From Haloplanus natans DSM 17983 (GTDB lineage: Archaea > Halobacteriota > Halobacteria > Halobacteriales > Haloferacaceae), in NCBI RefSeq assembly GCF_000427685.1, contig NZ_KE386573.1, forward strand, positions 1,162,938 through 1,226,937: a stretch of 64,000 nucleotides of DNA, in the 5' to 3' direction. The notes under the pieces were generated by a model, which searched no databases, was not told the origin of the DNA, and saw nothing but the letters and a program-made list of their open reading frames with translations. Below are positions 32,165 through 40,978 of the stretch, piece by piece (position 1 is the stretch's first letter; every line of letters begins with the position of its first letter). A program made the position numbers and the translations under genes.

Positions 32165-33108
32165 ACCTCCGAAAGAACCTGTGGGAGTTCGTCGTTATCG
32201 GACTCGCCGTCACGCTCGCGCTCAGCGTCTACGCCGAGTTCGACTCGCTCATCCGTGCGCTGTCCGGGTTCGACTGGTGGCTCCTCCCGGTCGTTCTGGG
32301 ATTGACGCTCCTCAATCAACTCCTTCGGTTCGTCAAGTGGGAGTATCTACTCCGGCGGATCGATGTTCGGCTCCCACCGGTGACGAGCCTCGGAATCTTC
32401 GGAAGTGGTCTGATCATGATACTGACGCCCGGTAAACTGGGTGAAGTGTGGAAATCCTGGTTGATTCGCGACGTGACCGGATCGCCGGTGAGTGCGACAC
32501 TCCCGGTCGTCGCCACAGAACGGATCACCGACCTGCTGGGAGTCGTAACGATCAGCACCCTCGGCGTTGTCGCCTTCGACTACTCCCCCGTCTTCCTGCT
32601 CGTGGTCCTACTCCCCGTGCTCGGTGGTATCGGTTTTTTGCAGTACGAACGGGGGTGTCTTCGGCTCATCACCGCGCTGGAGGGCATTCCGGTCGTGTGC
32701 CGCCGGATCGACGACGTTCGCACCCTCTACCTGAGTTCCCAGGACCTGCTTCGCCCGCGGCCACTCGCCGTGACGACGCTTCTCAGCACGGTCTCCTGGG
32801 GAATGGAGTGTTTCGCGCTCTGGGTCGTCCTCTCGGGCTTCGGCGCGGAGGTTCGTGTCACCGTCGCCGCCTTCGTCTTCGCGGTATCGAGTATCCTCGG
32901 CGCCCTCAGTCTCCTTCCGGGTGGCCTCGGTGTTACCGAGGGTTCGATGACCGGCCTCCTGCTGCTGTTCGACGTGCCGCGGGTCACCGCGGTCAGCGCC
33001 ACGCTGATCACGCGTGCGGCGACGCTCTGGTTCTCGGCCGGGCTCGCGCTGCTAGTGTATGTGACCTTTCAGTGGCAGACGATGGTGGACGGTGTGTCCT
33101 CGGATTGA
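32161..33108 (+). CDS. LPG_synthase_TM (UPF0104) membrane protein, possible flippase-like role
   Basis: A 315-residue protein with about eight hydrophobic helices. It carries the family hallmarks Arg-Phe-Val-Lys-Trp-Glu-Tyr-Leu-Leu-Arg, Leu-Thr-Pro-Gly-Lys-Leu-Gly-Glu-Val (about 88-96), Glu-Arg-Ile-Thr-Asp-Leu-Leu and Leu-Pro-Gly-Gly-Leu-Gly-Val-Thr-Glu-Gly (about 252-261). Members include the C-terminal part of AglD and bacterial MprF; some act on lipid-linked sugars. It overlaps the PHP gene by 4 nt, so the epimerase-UbiA-PHP-membrane protein run is one transcription unit. Confidence 0.78.
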   Translation: MNLRKNLWEFVVIGLAVTLALSVYAEFDSLIRALSGFDWWLLPVVLGLTLLNQLLRFVKWEYLLRRIDVRLPPVTSLGIFGSGLIMILTPGKLGEVWKSWLIRDVTGSPVSATLPVVATERITDLLGVVTISTLGVVAFDYSPVFLLVVLLPVLGGIGFLQYERGCLRLITALEGIPVVCRRIDDVRTLYLSSQDLLRPRPLAVTTLLSTVSWGMECFALWVVLSGFGAEVRVTVAAFVFAVSSILGALSLLPGGLGVTEGSMTGLLLLFDVPRVTAVSATLITRAATLWFSAGLALLVYVTFQWQTMVDGVSSD

Positions 33109-33117
33109 TGAGTCGTC

Positions 33118-34578
33118 TCACCACAGGTAGTTCCCGAACAACTGCATGCACACTGCCTGTAGCCAGACCAGTGCAGCCAGTTGTTTGCCTTCGGTGAAAG
33201 ACAAGTTCCGGTGATGAAAGTAGTTCCCGACAAAAAGCAGAAGGAACGGAAGCAAGAAGAGACATATACGCGCCGTTTCACCGGTTCTCGGCGTCCCTGC
33301 AAGGAACAGGACAACTATTGTCAGCATCCCGTACCAGCCGAAGTCGGTGATCCCGTTCGTCGGCAATCTTGCCCCCTTGTACGCTATGTACCCACAGTAC
33401 GGACCAAAAAATAGCACGATTCCCAACACATTCTCAATCCTCGTTGTAACGTACGACACCGGCGCGGTCGTTGCGTAGAACCCGCCGCCGTACTTCGCAC
33501 TCTCGATGGCCGATGCGGTGAGGAAGGACGTGACGTAATTAAACCCCGTCAGTAGATAGATGGCTCCCATCGCAGCCGCGATCGGCAGAGTGAATAGTGA
33601 TAGTTGCCGGACAAAATTGAGCGTGGTTCCGTCCCGCAACCGATCCAGTTGGTGTAGACCGACAACGCCGAGCACAAACACGCTTAAAAAAGTGATCGAA
33701 AACAGCATGATGGTGGCTAGTACCGCGGCCACGTAGTGGAGGAGGTTATCATCGGACTGCCACCTCACGTAGTGATATACTGTGACGATGACGAGACATG
33801 CGACGACGGCGTCCAGTGTCGTGTAAAAATACACCTGAACGGCAGGCAAGAGCACGAAAACCGACGCCATCATGATCCCAATCTCGTGATTAAACTGCTC
33901 CTCTAACAGTAGGTACGTGTAAACCGAACTGACGGCTGCCACCAGCAGGATTACCAATCCAGTGAATACCGGATGGGAAATCACCTGTCTTGGGACATAG
34001 TAGAGGAGGACAGCTCCGGGGGGATGGCCCCGTGCGTGGATGAACAGGTCCGGTTGGATGCGATTGAAATTCGCTACGAACCCATACGCTGATTCCACGG
34101 TCGCGGCGTCCTGAAAGTAGTGTGTCTCGCGGCCGTTCCGCAACCCTGTCAGGGGATACAGGAACCCAAGCTTGAATCCCTGAATGAGCGTCGTCAAGAC
34201 CGTTGAACTAACACAGAGGAGGTACACATGAACCCACTCGAAGCGTTCTAGGTTGGATACCGCACCCAGCACTACGACCCAGGCTATCACCGCGATAACG
34301 GCGTGTTTCGGTGTGAACAGGACCTCATGGTACCGAGGAAACGGGTCGAACGCAGGAAACAGGAACGCCAGCACACTCGGGAAACGCATCACACCAACAC
34401 CTACCGGAAAGAACATCCGTCCAAGATCCGCCTCGGGCAACACCAGCCGTGCGAGTACAAACCGAGTCCAGTTCAGGAATACGAATACCACCGCGAACGT
34501 ACTACCGATGCCGATGAGGTTCTGTTGGTCAAACAGTTCCGTTGATGAGCAGAAGCCCAGTAGGAATCTCCTAAACAT
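33118..34578 (-). CDS. GT-C type membrane glycosyltransferase, lower GC than its neighbours
   Basis: A 486-residue polytopic protein of 11-13 helices. A large luminal loop after about residue 130 carries Arg-Glu-Thr-His-Tyr-Phe, and near 190 is Ala-Arg-Gly-His-Pro-Pro-Gly, as in GT-C transferases that use polyprenyl-phosphate sugars (ArnT/PMT-like). The lower GC, more AT-rich codons and even spread of helices set it apart from adjacent genes and suggest recent transfer. It runs opposite to the UbiA operon, 10 nt from its last stop, and is followed upstream by an epimerase gene on the same strand. It could add the pentose made by that operon to the glycan outside the membrane. Confidence 0.7.
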   Translation of the reverse strand: MFRRFLLGFCSSTELFDQQNLIGIGSTFAVVFVFLNWTRFVLARLVLPEADLGRMFFPVGVGVMRFPSVLAFLFPAFDPFPRYHEVLFTPKHAVIAVIAWVVVLGAVSNLERFEWVHVYLLCVSSTVLTTLIQGFKLGFLYPLTGLRNGRETHYFQDAATVESAYGFVANFNRIQPDLFIHARGHPPGAVLLYYVPRQVISHPVFTGLVILLVAAVSSVYTYLLLEEQFNHEIGIMMASVFVLLPAVQVYFYTTLDAVVACLVIVTVYHYVRWQSDDNLLHYVAAVLATIMLFSITFLSVFVLGVVGLHQLDRLRDGTTLNFVRQLSLFTLPIAAAMGAIYLLTGFNYVTSFLTASAIESAKYGGGFYATTAPVSYVTTRIENVLGIVLFFGPYCGYIAYKGARLPTNGITDFGWYGMLTIVVLFLAGTPRTGETARICLFLLPFLLLFVGNYFHHRNLSFTEGKQLAALVWLQAVCMQLFGNYLW

Positions 34579-34583
34579 CAGAC

Positions 34584-35624
34584 TCAGGAGAATTGACGTA
34601 ACAGTCTGAGGATCTTCTGTTTCGGTGCGGTTCGATGGACACTCCCCTCCGCCCCCGTCGCCTCAATGTCGTTCGCTCGGTACCAGTCGTACGCGCGCTC
34701 GAACATGTCGAAATTGCTGTCGGTTGGGGTCCACCCCAGCATCTCCGTCGCTTTCGTGATGTCGAAGTAGTAGTCCTTGAATACGGTCTTGTAGTGCCAC
34801 GGGGCGAGCGGCGAGAGACGCAGCGTGTCGAGCGTCTGGAGGACGAGGCTCACGGGGCGGGCCGGAACCCAGAGTACGTCGGATTCCGACTCCCCGTAGT
34901 CGATCAGGTGGCGAAGGTCGGTTCCAAGCGTGTTGTAGTCCGTGTTACCGATGTTGAACACTTCGCCAGAGAACTCCGCTGTCGCAGCCAGATATGATGC
35001 ATCGGCCAGATCATGCGCGCTCACCAGCTGAAACTTGTTTTCGCCATCGCCGAGCATGTAGATTAGTTTATTATGTTCCACCCAGTCGAAGAGTATCTGG
35101 TAGATGCCGGCCCGTCGTTCGTCGAGTACCGTCCGTGGCCGGAGAATATTGACTGGCAACCCGAGATCGGCGTAGTTGAGTGCGATCCGATCGCCTGCCA
35201 ACTTCGACCGCCCGTATCGACCGATCGGATCGAGCGATGTGGACTCGGTTACCGGCATCGTCGAAAGATCGTACACAGCACTCGACGAGATGTGTGTCAC
35301 TCCGTCCACCTCGGCTTCTAGGGCGGTTTGCATCACGTTTCTGGTACCGTACAGGTTGACCTCACGGAAGGTGTCCCCCGCCTTCGTGAGCGGAACCAGC
35401 GCGACGTTGTGATGGACGTAATCGACATCCGCCATGGCACCTGCGAGCGCCTGTCGATTTCGAACGTCGCCCTCGACATAATCGACTCGTTCCATCAATT
35501 CGATTCCCGGAATGTCGGGCGGCGTAATGTCAAATATCTTGACGCTTTCGCCGCGGTTGAGAAGATATTCGGTTGTGTGGCTCCCGACGAATCCAGACCC
35601 CCCTGTCACGAGGTGTGTCGCCAT
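34584..35624 (-). CDS. NAD-dependent epimerase/3-beta-HSD-like sugar dehydrogenase
   Basis: A 346-residue extended SDR with the Thr-Gly-Gly-Ser-Gly-Phe-Val-Gly motif at 7-14, Ile-Ser-Ser-Ser-Ala-Val-Tyr near 112, catalytic Tyr-Gly-Arg-Ser-Lys near 137 and an Arg-Pro-Arg-Thr-Val motif near 162. It would act on a nucleotide-sugar or lipid-linked sugar, as epimerase or oxidoreductase. It is the first gene of a two-gene unit with the GT-C gene (5-nt gap). It is not close in sequence to the epimerase at 29555. Confidence 0.75.
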   Translation of the reverse strand: MATHLVTGGSGFVGSHTTEYLLNRGESVKIFDITPPDIPGIELMERVDYVEGDVRNRQALAGAMADVDYVHHNVALVPLTKAGDTFREVNLYGTRNVMQTALEAEVDGVTHISSSAVYDLSTMPVTESTSLDPIGRYGRSKLAGDRIALNYADLGLPVNILRPRTVLDERRAGIYQILFDWVEHNKLIYMLGDGENKFQLVSAHDLADASYLAATAEFSGEVFNIGNTDYNTLGTDLRHLIDYGESESDVLWVPARPVSLVLQTLDTLRLSPLAPWHYKTVFKDYYFDITKATEMLGWTPTDSNFDMFERAYDWYRANDIEATGAEGSVHRTAPKQKILRLLRQFS

Positions 35625-35899
35625 TGTAAACCCCTTCTGGAGAAACGGACTTGATGATTTCGGTTATCTGTCGCCGAATTGGCCCATCTCTCGGCTAGAT
35701 GTCCGTCGATAGCCGCTTCATAGGGGAGTCCGGGCGGTCCGGGCGAACGATGCCGATTGACCGTCGTCAGCGTATGCAACTCGACTGTTACACCATCCCG
35801 GCGGCCGTTCCGGCACGGACCAAGTGTGGAGTGTTGATGGGTGTATACGGCCAGTCGGAAGTGACATCCTTTATTACTGCCGGGGGTTTCTGGCCAACC
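35625..35899. other. 275-bp divergent spacer between epimerase and sat
   Basis: The largest gap in the window. A frame runs into sat from 35699, but its codons are basic and the sat promoter lies inside it, so it is not coding. The sat TATA box is at 35869-35877. Nothing else is recognisable. Confidence 0.5.
35869..35877 (+). promoter_or_regulatory. TATA box of the sat-cysC operon
   Basis: CTTTATTAC lies 23-31 nt before ATG 35900, fixing the start of sat as a leaderless ATG. Confidence 0.6.
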
Positions 35900-37054
35900 A
35901 TGCTCGAGCCCCACGGCGGCAGGCTCGTCGATCGAGTTTTGGAGGGTCGATCCGCTTCGGAGTTGGACGATGTCCCCTCCATCACGCTCACTCCGCCGCA
36001 GTTTCAGGAAGCCGTTAGCATCGCTACTGGACGGTTGAGTCCTCTCGAAGGCTTTCTCAACAAAAACGACTTTTTGAAAGTCGTTCACGATATGACGCTC
36101 GAAGACGGGACGACCTGGCCGCTTCCGGTCGTCCTCGATGTCGACGGTGAGGCCGCCTCCGAGATCGTGCCCGGAGAACGGGTTCGACTCGACCGACCCG
36201 ACGGCACGCCAGTGGGGTACATCGACGCCGAAGAGGTGTACAAACACAACAAGACCGAGACGGTGAAGCACGTCTTCGGCACCGACGACGACTCCCACCC
36301 GGGCGTTCGGAACTATCTGGACCGCGACGACTTCCTCGTCGGCGGTCCCATCTCCCTCTTCTCGGAGGTCCGACACGGCGATTACGACCTCTTCCCGAAG
36401 GAGACACGAGTACTGTTCAACCATCGAAACTGGGACACCGTCGTCGGGTTCCAGACCCGCAACGCTCCCCATCGCGCCCACGAGTACATCCAAAAATCCG
36501 CGCTCGAACAGGTCGACGGCCTCCTCGTCCAGCCGAAAATCGGGGCGAAGAAGGCGGGCGATTACACCGACCGGACGATCATCGACGCCTACGGGGCGCT
36601 CATCGAACACTACTACCCACACGAGAACGTGTCACTGTCGGTGTTCCCGAGCAAGATGCGATACGCTGGCCCCCGCGAGGCGATCTTCGACGCCCTCGTC
36701 CGCAAGAATCAGGGCTGTACACACTTCGTGGTCGGCCGCGACCACGCCGGCGTGAAGGACTTCTACGACGGGTTCGACGCGCACACGATCTTCGACGAGA
36801 TCGACGACATCGGGATCGAGCCGCTGTTTTACAACTACTCGTTTTATTGTACGGTCTGTGACGGCATGGTGTCACAGAAGATCTGCCCCCATAGCGACGA
36901 CGAACAGATCCATCCGAGCGGGAGCAAGATCCGCGAGATGATTCGTTCGGGAACCCACCCCTCGGAAAAGATGATGCGTCCGGAGGTTGCAGACGTGATC
37001 ATGGACGCCGAACAACCGTTCGTGACCGCGGACGAGGGGGAGGAGTCGACATGA
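35900..37054 (+). CDS. sat: sulfate adenylyltransferase (ATP sulfurylase)
   Basis: A 384-residue enzyme making adenylylsulfate (APS) from sulfate and ATP. A PUA-like N-domain (about 1-160) precedes the nucleotidyl transferase core with Gln-Thr-Arg-Asn-Ala-Pro-His-Arg-Ala-His-Glu (the HxxH motif, about 187-197) and Gly-Arg-Asp-His-Ala-Gly near 275. Single-domain, no fused kinase, full length. It overlaps cysC by 4 nt. In this island the product probably feeds PAPS synthesis for glycan sulfation, since no APS or PAPS reductase is nearby. Confidence 0.92.
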   Translation: MLEPHGGRLVDRVLEGRSASELDDVPSITLTPPQFQEAVSIATGRLSPLEGFLNKNDFLKVVHDMTLEDGTTWPLPVVLDVDGEAASEIVPGERVRLDRPDGTPVGYIDAEEVYKHNKTETVKHVFGTDDDSHPGVRNYLDRDDFLVGGPISLFSEVRHGDYDLFPKETRVLFNHRNWDTVVGFQTRNAPHRAHEYIQKSALEQVDGLLVQPKIGAKKAGDYTDRTIIDAYGALIEHYYPHENVSLSVFPSKMRYAGPREAIFDALVRKNQGCTHFVVGRDHAGVKDFYDGFDAHTIFDEIDDIGIEPLFYNYSFYCTVCDGMVSQKICPHSDDEQIHPSGSKIREMIRSGTHPSEKMMRPEVADVIMDAEQPFVTADEGEEST

Positions 37055-37674
37055 GCTTCACCATCTGGTTCATGGGGCGCCCGGCCGCCGGCAAGTCGAC
37101 GCTCGCGAAACGCGTCGAGAACATCCTCCGCGAACAGGGCCACCACATCGAGAACCTCGACGGAGACGAGATTCGCAAGAACCTCTATCCGGACCTCGGA
37201 TTCACGCGGGAAGACCGAGCGACGAACAACCGCAGGACAGCGTTCATCTGCAAATTGTTGAACCGCAACGACATCTCGGTTGTCACGGGGATGATCACGC
37301 CGTTCCGTGACGCACAACAGCAGGCCCGTGAAATAATCGAATCCGAGGGCGAGTTCGTCCTCGTCTACGTGAAATGTTCCGTCGAGGAGGCTGCGCGTCG
37401 CGATCCGAAGAACCTCTATCAGCAGGCGCAGGAAGGGAACATCGAGAACTTCACCGGCGTCAACCACCCATTCCAGGAGCCACACAACCCCGACATCGTC
37501 GTCGATAGCGAGGCACAGTCGGTCGACGAGTCGGTCGCGTACGTCCTCCACCGACTCGAAGAGCTCGGTGTCCTCGAGACGGAGTACAGTTCGGAGTACG
37601 ACTTCGACCTGACGGTCGAGGAGGAAGACGAAATCAAGGGCCGACTGGACGATCTCGGCTACCTCGACGACTGA
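37051..37674 (+). CDS. cysC: adenylylsulfate kinase
   Basis: A 207-residue kinase that phosphorylates APS to PAPS. The P-loop Gly-Arg-Pro-Ala-Ala-Gly-Lys-Ser-Thr is at 9-17, the Asp-Gly-Asp motif near 38-40, and Gly-Phe-Thr-Arg-Glu-Asp-Arg (about 50-56) with Asn-Asn-Arg-Arg matches the APS-binding region. The C-terminal 40 residues form an acidic tail not seen in bacterial CysC. ATGA overlap with sat shows coupling. PAPS is the donor for the sulfotransferase at 40006. Confidence 0.9.
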   Translation: MSFTIWFMGRPAAGKSTLAKRVENILREQGHHIENLDGDEIRKNLYPDLGFTREDRATNNRRTAFICKLLNRNDISVVTGMITPFRDAQQQAREIIESEGEFVLVYVKCSVEEAARRDPKNLYQQAQEGNIENFTGVNHPFQEPHNPDIVVDSEAQSVDESVAYVLHRLEELGVLETEYSSEYDFDLTVEEEDEIKGRLDDLGYLDD

Positions 37675-37729
37675 TGAGACGGGACTCACACAAGACCGCC
37701 CCCGTCTACCACGGGGTTCGAACCGCTGG

Positions 37730-38515
37730 ATGACCGACCCGCGGGTCTCGGTCGTCGTTCCGTACAGTCCGGCACACACGCCGGAAGCGATGCTTGAGGA
37801 AGCGCTGGCGTCCGCCGAGACGCAGTCCGTCCCCACCGAGCCTATGGTCGTGACCGACGAGAAGGAGCGAGGACCGGCGTGGGCGCGCAACCGTGGTCTG
37901 GAGCGAGTGGACACACGGTTCGTGGCCTTTCTCGACGCAGACGACCTGTGGAAGCCCGGAAAGCTGGAGCGACAACTCGACGCCATCGAGGAGACGGGCG
38001 CGGCAATCTGTGTCGAGGGGCGGTCCCGCTCGACCGAGGCGTTCGTTCGCGACCTGTTTCTCGGACGAATCGACTCTCTCACGTCCTCGGTGCTACTGGA
38101 CACGTCGGCGGTCGAACTTCGGTTCGTCGAAGCACTCGAACGCCGTGAGGATCACCTCTTCATCCTCGAAGCGGCAGCGGCCGGCGGGGTCTGTTTCCGT
38201 GAGGATCTCGTCACAATCCGGAAACAGCCTGACGGACTGTCGGCCCGGAACTCGCCGGAACTTCGCGTCCGGGCGAACGAGCGATTCGCCGAACTGTTCG
38301 CGGAGCGTGTCTCCCCGGAACTTGCCGATCGATACGCCGATGCGTTCTACCACAAACTGTATCACGGGGTCGGGCGGGCCGCACACCGGAACGGGGAGTA
38401 CAAACAGGCGATCGGCTACTTCAGACGCGCGCTCGCACACGACGTGACGCCCCGGACGGTGGCAGCGACGTGTCTGAGTGCCGTCGGGTATGCCGTCGGG
38501 ACGGTCCGGAAATAA
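37730..38515 (+). CDS. family 2 glycosyltransferase
   Basis: A 261-residue GT-A enzyme. The N-terminus has Ser-Val-Val-Val-Pro-Tyr-Ser and Arg-Asn-Arg-Gly-Leu; the Phe-Leu-Asp-Ala-Asp-Asp-Leu-Trp motif near 65-72 is the DxD metal site. No membrane helix. The C-terminal 80 residues are helical with Asn-Gly-Glu-Tyr-Lys-Gln-Ala, as in many GT2 capsule or glycan enzymes. Its stop overlaps the flippase start by 1 nt. Confidence 0.8.
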   Translation: MTDPRVSVVVPYSPAHTPEAMLEEALASAETQSVPTEPMVVTDEKERGPAWARNRGLERVDTRFVAFLDADDLWKPGKLERQLDAIEETGAAICVEGRSRSTEAFVRDLFLGRIDSLTSSVLLDTSAVELRFVEALERREDHLFILEAAAAGGVCFREDLVTIRKQPDGLSARNSPELRVRANERFAELFAERVSPELADRYADAFYHKLYHGVGRAAHRNGEYKQAIGYFRRALAHDVTPRTVAATCLSAVGYAVGTVRK

Positions 38516-39930
38516 TGGGCGCTGCGTCGAAGTATCTCCGTGGCAGCGCCGTCGGTGCCGTCGGCAAACTCTCCACACTCGTCGGTGGTTACGGAACCCT
38601 CTGGTTGCTCACACACACTCTGAGCAAGAGCGACTACGGGGCCTACGTCACTGGGTTCACCGTCGCGACTCTGATTGCTCTGGTCAGTCAGATCGGTCTC
38701 CGTGAAGTGACGATCCAGCACGTCTCTGAACTCGACGTGTCCGACATCGACGAGCGAATCAACCGCTTCGCCGGCGCGGCGCTCGGGTGGACCGCGCTCG
38801 TCAGCCTGGCCGCGGCCGCGGTGGTGTGGGGTCTGGCCCCGCTGGCTACCGCCGTCGTCGAGGACCCGATGGTCGTCGAGTGGGTGCGGCTGCTCGCCCT
38901 GCTGATTCCGGGGATGGCGCTTTTGCCGATCACCAGCGGGGTGCTCCGCGGACTCGAACGTGTCCCGACGGCGATCGCGCTCGAACAGATCACCAGCGAA
39001 GTGCTCCGTCTCGGCGGTATGGCCGCCGTCTACCTGTTCGTCCCGCGGCCGTGGGCCATCGCCGCCGCGATCGGCCTGTCGTTTTATCTGCCACTCGTCG
39101 GGTTCACCATCGTCTCGAAGGGGTGGCAGTACCTGAACCTCAGCGCCATCTCCCGTGAACAGTTCCAGTTCTCGACCGTCCTCCTCTTGAATTCCATCGG
39201 AAGCAAGTTGATGAAAAACGTCGACGTGTTGCTCCTGACGACGCTCGCCTCCACGGCGTCGACGGGAGGGTACGACGTAGCGTGGAAAGTCGCCTCCGTA
39301 CTTCGATACGGCGAGCAGGTCCTGAGCAACGTGTTGCAACCCCGTATCTCGAAGTTCCTAGCCGAGGATCAGGTCGACTTTCTCCTCGCCGAGTACAATT
39401 TCGTTCGTGATATCTCGGTCGCCTCGACGCTTGGTGGGCTGTTTGTCCTCCTCCTCTTCGGCCGAGAACTGTTGGGTCTGTTCGGTGCGTACGCTGGACA
39501 GTACGACTTGTTGCTCGTGCTCGGCGCCGGCATGGTGATAAACACCTCCTTCGGGAAGATCGGACAAATCCTGCTGATGGGCAAGCAGGGCCGATTCATC
39601 CTCCTCAACACGATACTCAATCTCGTCGGGAATATTGGCCTGAACGCCGTGCTCATCCTGCGGTACGACGCGATCGGGGCGGCTATCGCGACGACGATCA
39701 CGGTGTTTTTTTTCACGAACGCGCTCGGAGTGTGGCAGGTCGACTACGCCTTCGATATCGATACCACGGACTGGCCGGTGTTCGGGCTGACAGCCGCCTC
39801 CATTGGGGTCGTCGCCGGTTCCGTCCTCGGATACGTGCCGGCTACGCTCGCCGCGGCGGCGATCCTGCCTGTGAGCGGCTATCTCCTGTTCCGGAACGTG
39901 GATACCATTCTCGACCACCTTCGCGACTGA
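38515..39930 (+). CDS. Wzx/AglR-type polysaccharide flippase
   Basis: A 471-residue membrane protein with 14 predicted hydrophobic helices, of the MOP/polysaccharide transport group. It begins Leu-Arg-Gly-Ser-Ala-Val-Gly-Ala-Val-Gly-Lys-Leu, has Lys-Asn-Val-Asp-Val-Leu-Leu-Leu near 240 and Gly-Lys-Ile-Gly-Gln-Ile-Leu near 347. It would move the lipid-linked glycan across the membrane before AglB transfers it; AglR has this role in Haloferax. ATG 38515 overlaps the previous stop (TAATG). Confidence 0.85.
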   Translation: MGAASKYLRGSAVGAVGKLSTLVGGYGTLWLLTHTLSKSDYGAYVTGFTVATLIALVSQIGLREVTIQHVSELDVSDIDERINRFAGAALGWTALVSLAAAAVVWGLAPLATAVVEDPMVVEWVRLLALLIPGMALLPITSGVLRGLERVPTAIALEQITSEVLRLGGMAAVYLFVPRPWAIAAAIGLSFYLPLVGFTIVSKGWQYLNLSAISREQFQFSTVLLLNSIGSKLMKNVDVLLLTTLASTASTGGYDVAWKVASVLRYGEQVLSNVLQPRISKFLAEDQVDFLLAEYNFVRDISVASTLGGLFVLLLFGRELLGLFGAYAGQYDLLLVLGAGMVINTSFGKIGQILLMGKQGRFILLNTILNLVGNIGLNAVLILRYDAIGAAIATTITVFFFTNALGVWQVDYAFDIDTTDWPVFGLTAASIGVVAGSVLGYVPATLAAAAILPVSGYLLFRNVDTILDHLRD

Positions 39931-39964
39931 TCGTGGACCGATAGGCTCCGGCGTTGCGATGGGG

Positions 39965-39971
39965 TTATATC
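39965..39971 (+). promoter_or_regulatory. TATA box of the sulfotransferase gene
   Basis: TTATATC lies 35-41 nt before ATG 40006, giving a short leader of about 10 nt. Confidence 0.45.
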
Positions 39972-40005
39972 CTCAGACGAGCCATACCCCATCCGAACAC
40001 TGATA

Positions 40006-40857
40006 ATGTCGCCTCCGCTCCCTGATTTCGTCATCGCGGGCCCACAGAAGTGTGCGACGACGTGGCTGTACGAATGCCTGCGCGAACACCCAGACGTCCT
40101 TCTGCCGGACACCGACTCCGTTCACTACTTCGATATGCACTACTCGCGGGGCGACGAGTGGTATCGCGACCACTTCAAGACATACGACGGCGAGGCGATG
40201 GTGGGCGAGGAGACTCCATCGTATATCCGTGACGACGTGGCGCCGAAGCGCATCTCTCGGACTATTCCGAACGCCAAGGTCCTCTTCGTCCTCCGCAATC
40301 CCGTCGACCGGGCGTTCTCCCACTACTGGCACGAGAAGAGCAAGGACAAGATGTCCTTCGAGTTCTCGGAGGTCTTCGAGAACTACGACCTCTTTTCCGA
40401 CTGGGTGGTGCCCGGCCTCTACAATCGCCACATCGAGCGCTATCTGAAACACATCCCGTCGGAAAACCTGAAACTGTGCTTTTTCCACGATTTGGTCGAC
40501 GACGACTGGAGCTATCTGCAGGACGTGTGCGAGTTCCTCGACATCGATCCGACCTACAAACCGTCAGTTCTCGATTCGAAGGTGAATGAAGGAAAAGTTC
40601 GCGGTCTCAAGAGCAACCCGCTCTATCGCTTCGCGGTGCACTCGTATAGCAAGTGCGCTCCACAGTTCGCCATCGAAGCCGTTCGCCCCGCTCACGACGC
40701 CGTTCAGAACCTACTCACCTCGCAAAACGAGTACGAACGGGGGATGCGGTCCGAGGATCGGAAACGCCTAGAAGCGCTGATCGTCGACGACATCCGGGAA
40801 CTCGATACCATGGTCGACCGGTCGCTGTCCCACTGGTTCGAGTACGAGACTCTGTAG
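40006..40857 (+). CDS. PAPS-dependent sulfotransferase
   Basis: A 283-residue cytoplasmic sulfotransferase. The 5-phosphosulfate loop reads Ala-Gly-Pro-Gln-Lys-Cys-Ala-Thr-Thr-Trp-Leu (about 11-21), a variant of Gly-x2-Lys-x-Gly-Thr. The 3-phosphate site is Leu-Arg-Asn-Pro-Val-Asp-Arg-Ala-Phe-Ser-His-Tyr (about 97-108). The fold resembles the heparan N-sulfotransferase side of the family, so the substrate is probably a sugar on the N-glycan lipid. PAPS comes from sat-cysC 3-4 kb upstream. It has its own promoter and ATG start. Confidence 0.87.
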   Translation: MSPPLPDFVIAGPQKCATTWLYECLREHPDVLLPDTDSVHYFDMHYSRGDEWYRDHFKTYDGEAMVGEETPSYIRDDVAPKRISRTIPNAKVLFVLRNPVDRAFSHYWHEKSKDKMSFEFSEVFENYDLFSDWVVPGLYNRHIERYLKHIPSENLKLCFFHDLVDDDWSYLQDVCEFLDIDPTYKPSVLDSKVNEGKVRGLKSNPLYRFAVHSYSKCAPQFAIEAVRPAHDAVQNLLTSQNEYERGMRSEDRKRLEALIVDDIRELDTMVDRSLSHWFEYETL

Positions 40858-40978
40858 CGATGGTGCCGGAACACTGCTCACGAGGATCGAATATCTACCG
40901 AGGACGCCCTTGGAACGTGCTCGGATTCGTCTCGCTTACCGCTACTTCTCCGGGGAACTGTCCGATTCATCTCACCCG

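Noticed and set aside
37711-37730. GGTTCGAACC word that resembles the T-arm of a tRNA before the 37730 gene.
   Set aside because: The flanking bases do not form a 5-bp stem and no acceptor or anticodon arm can be drawn; too short to call a tRNA fragment or att site.
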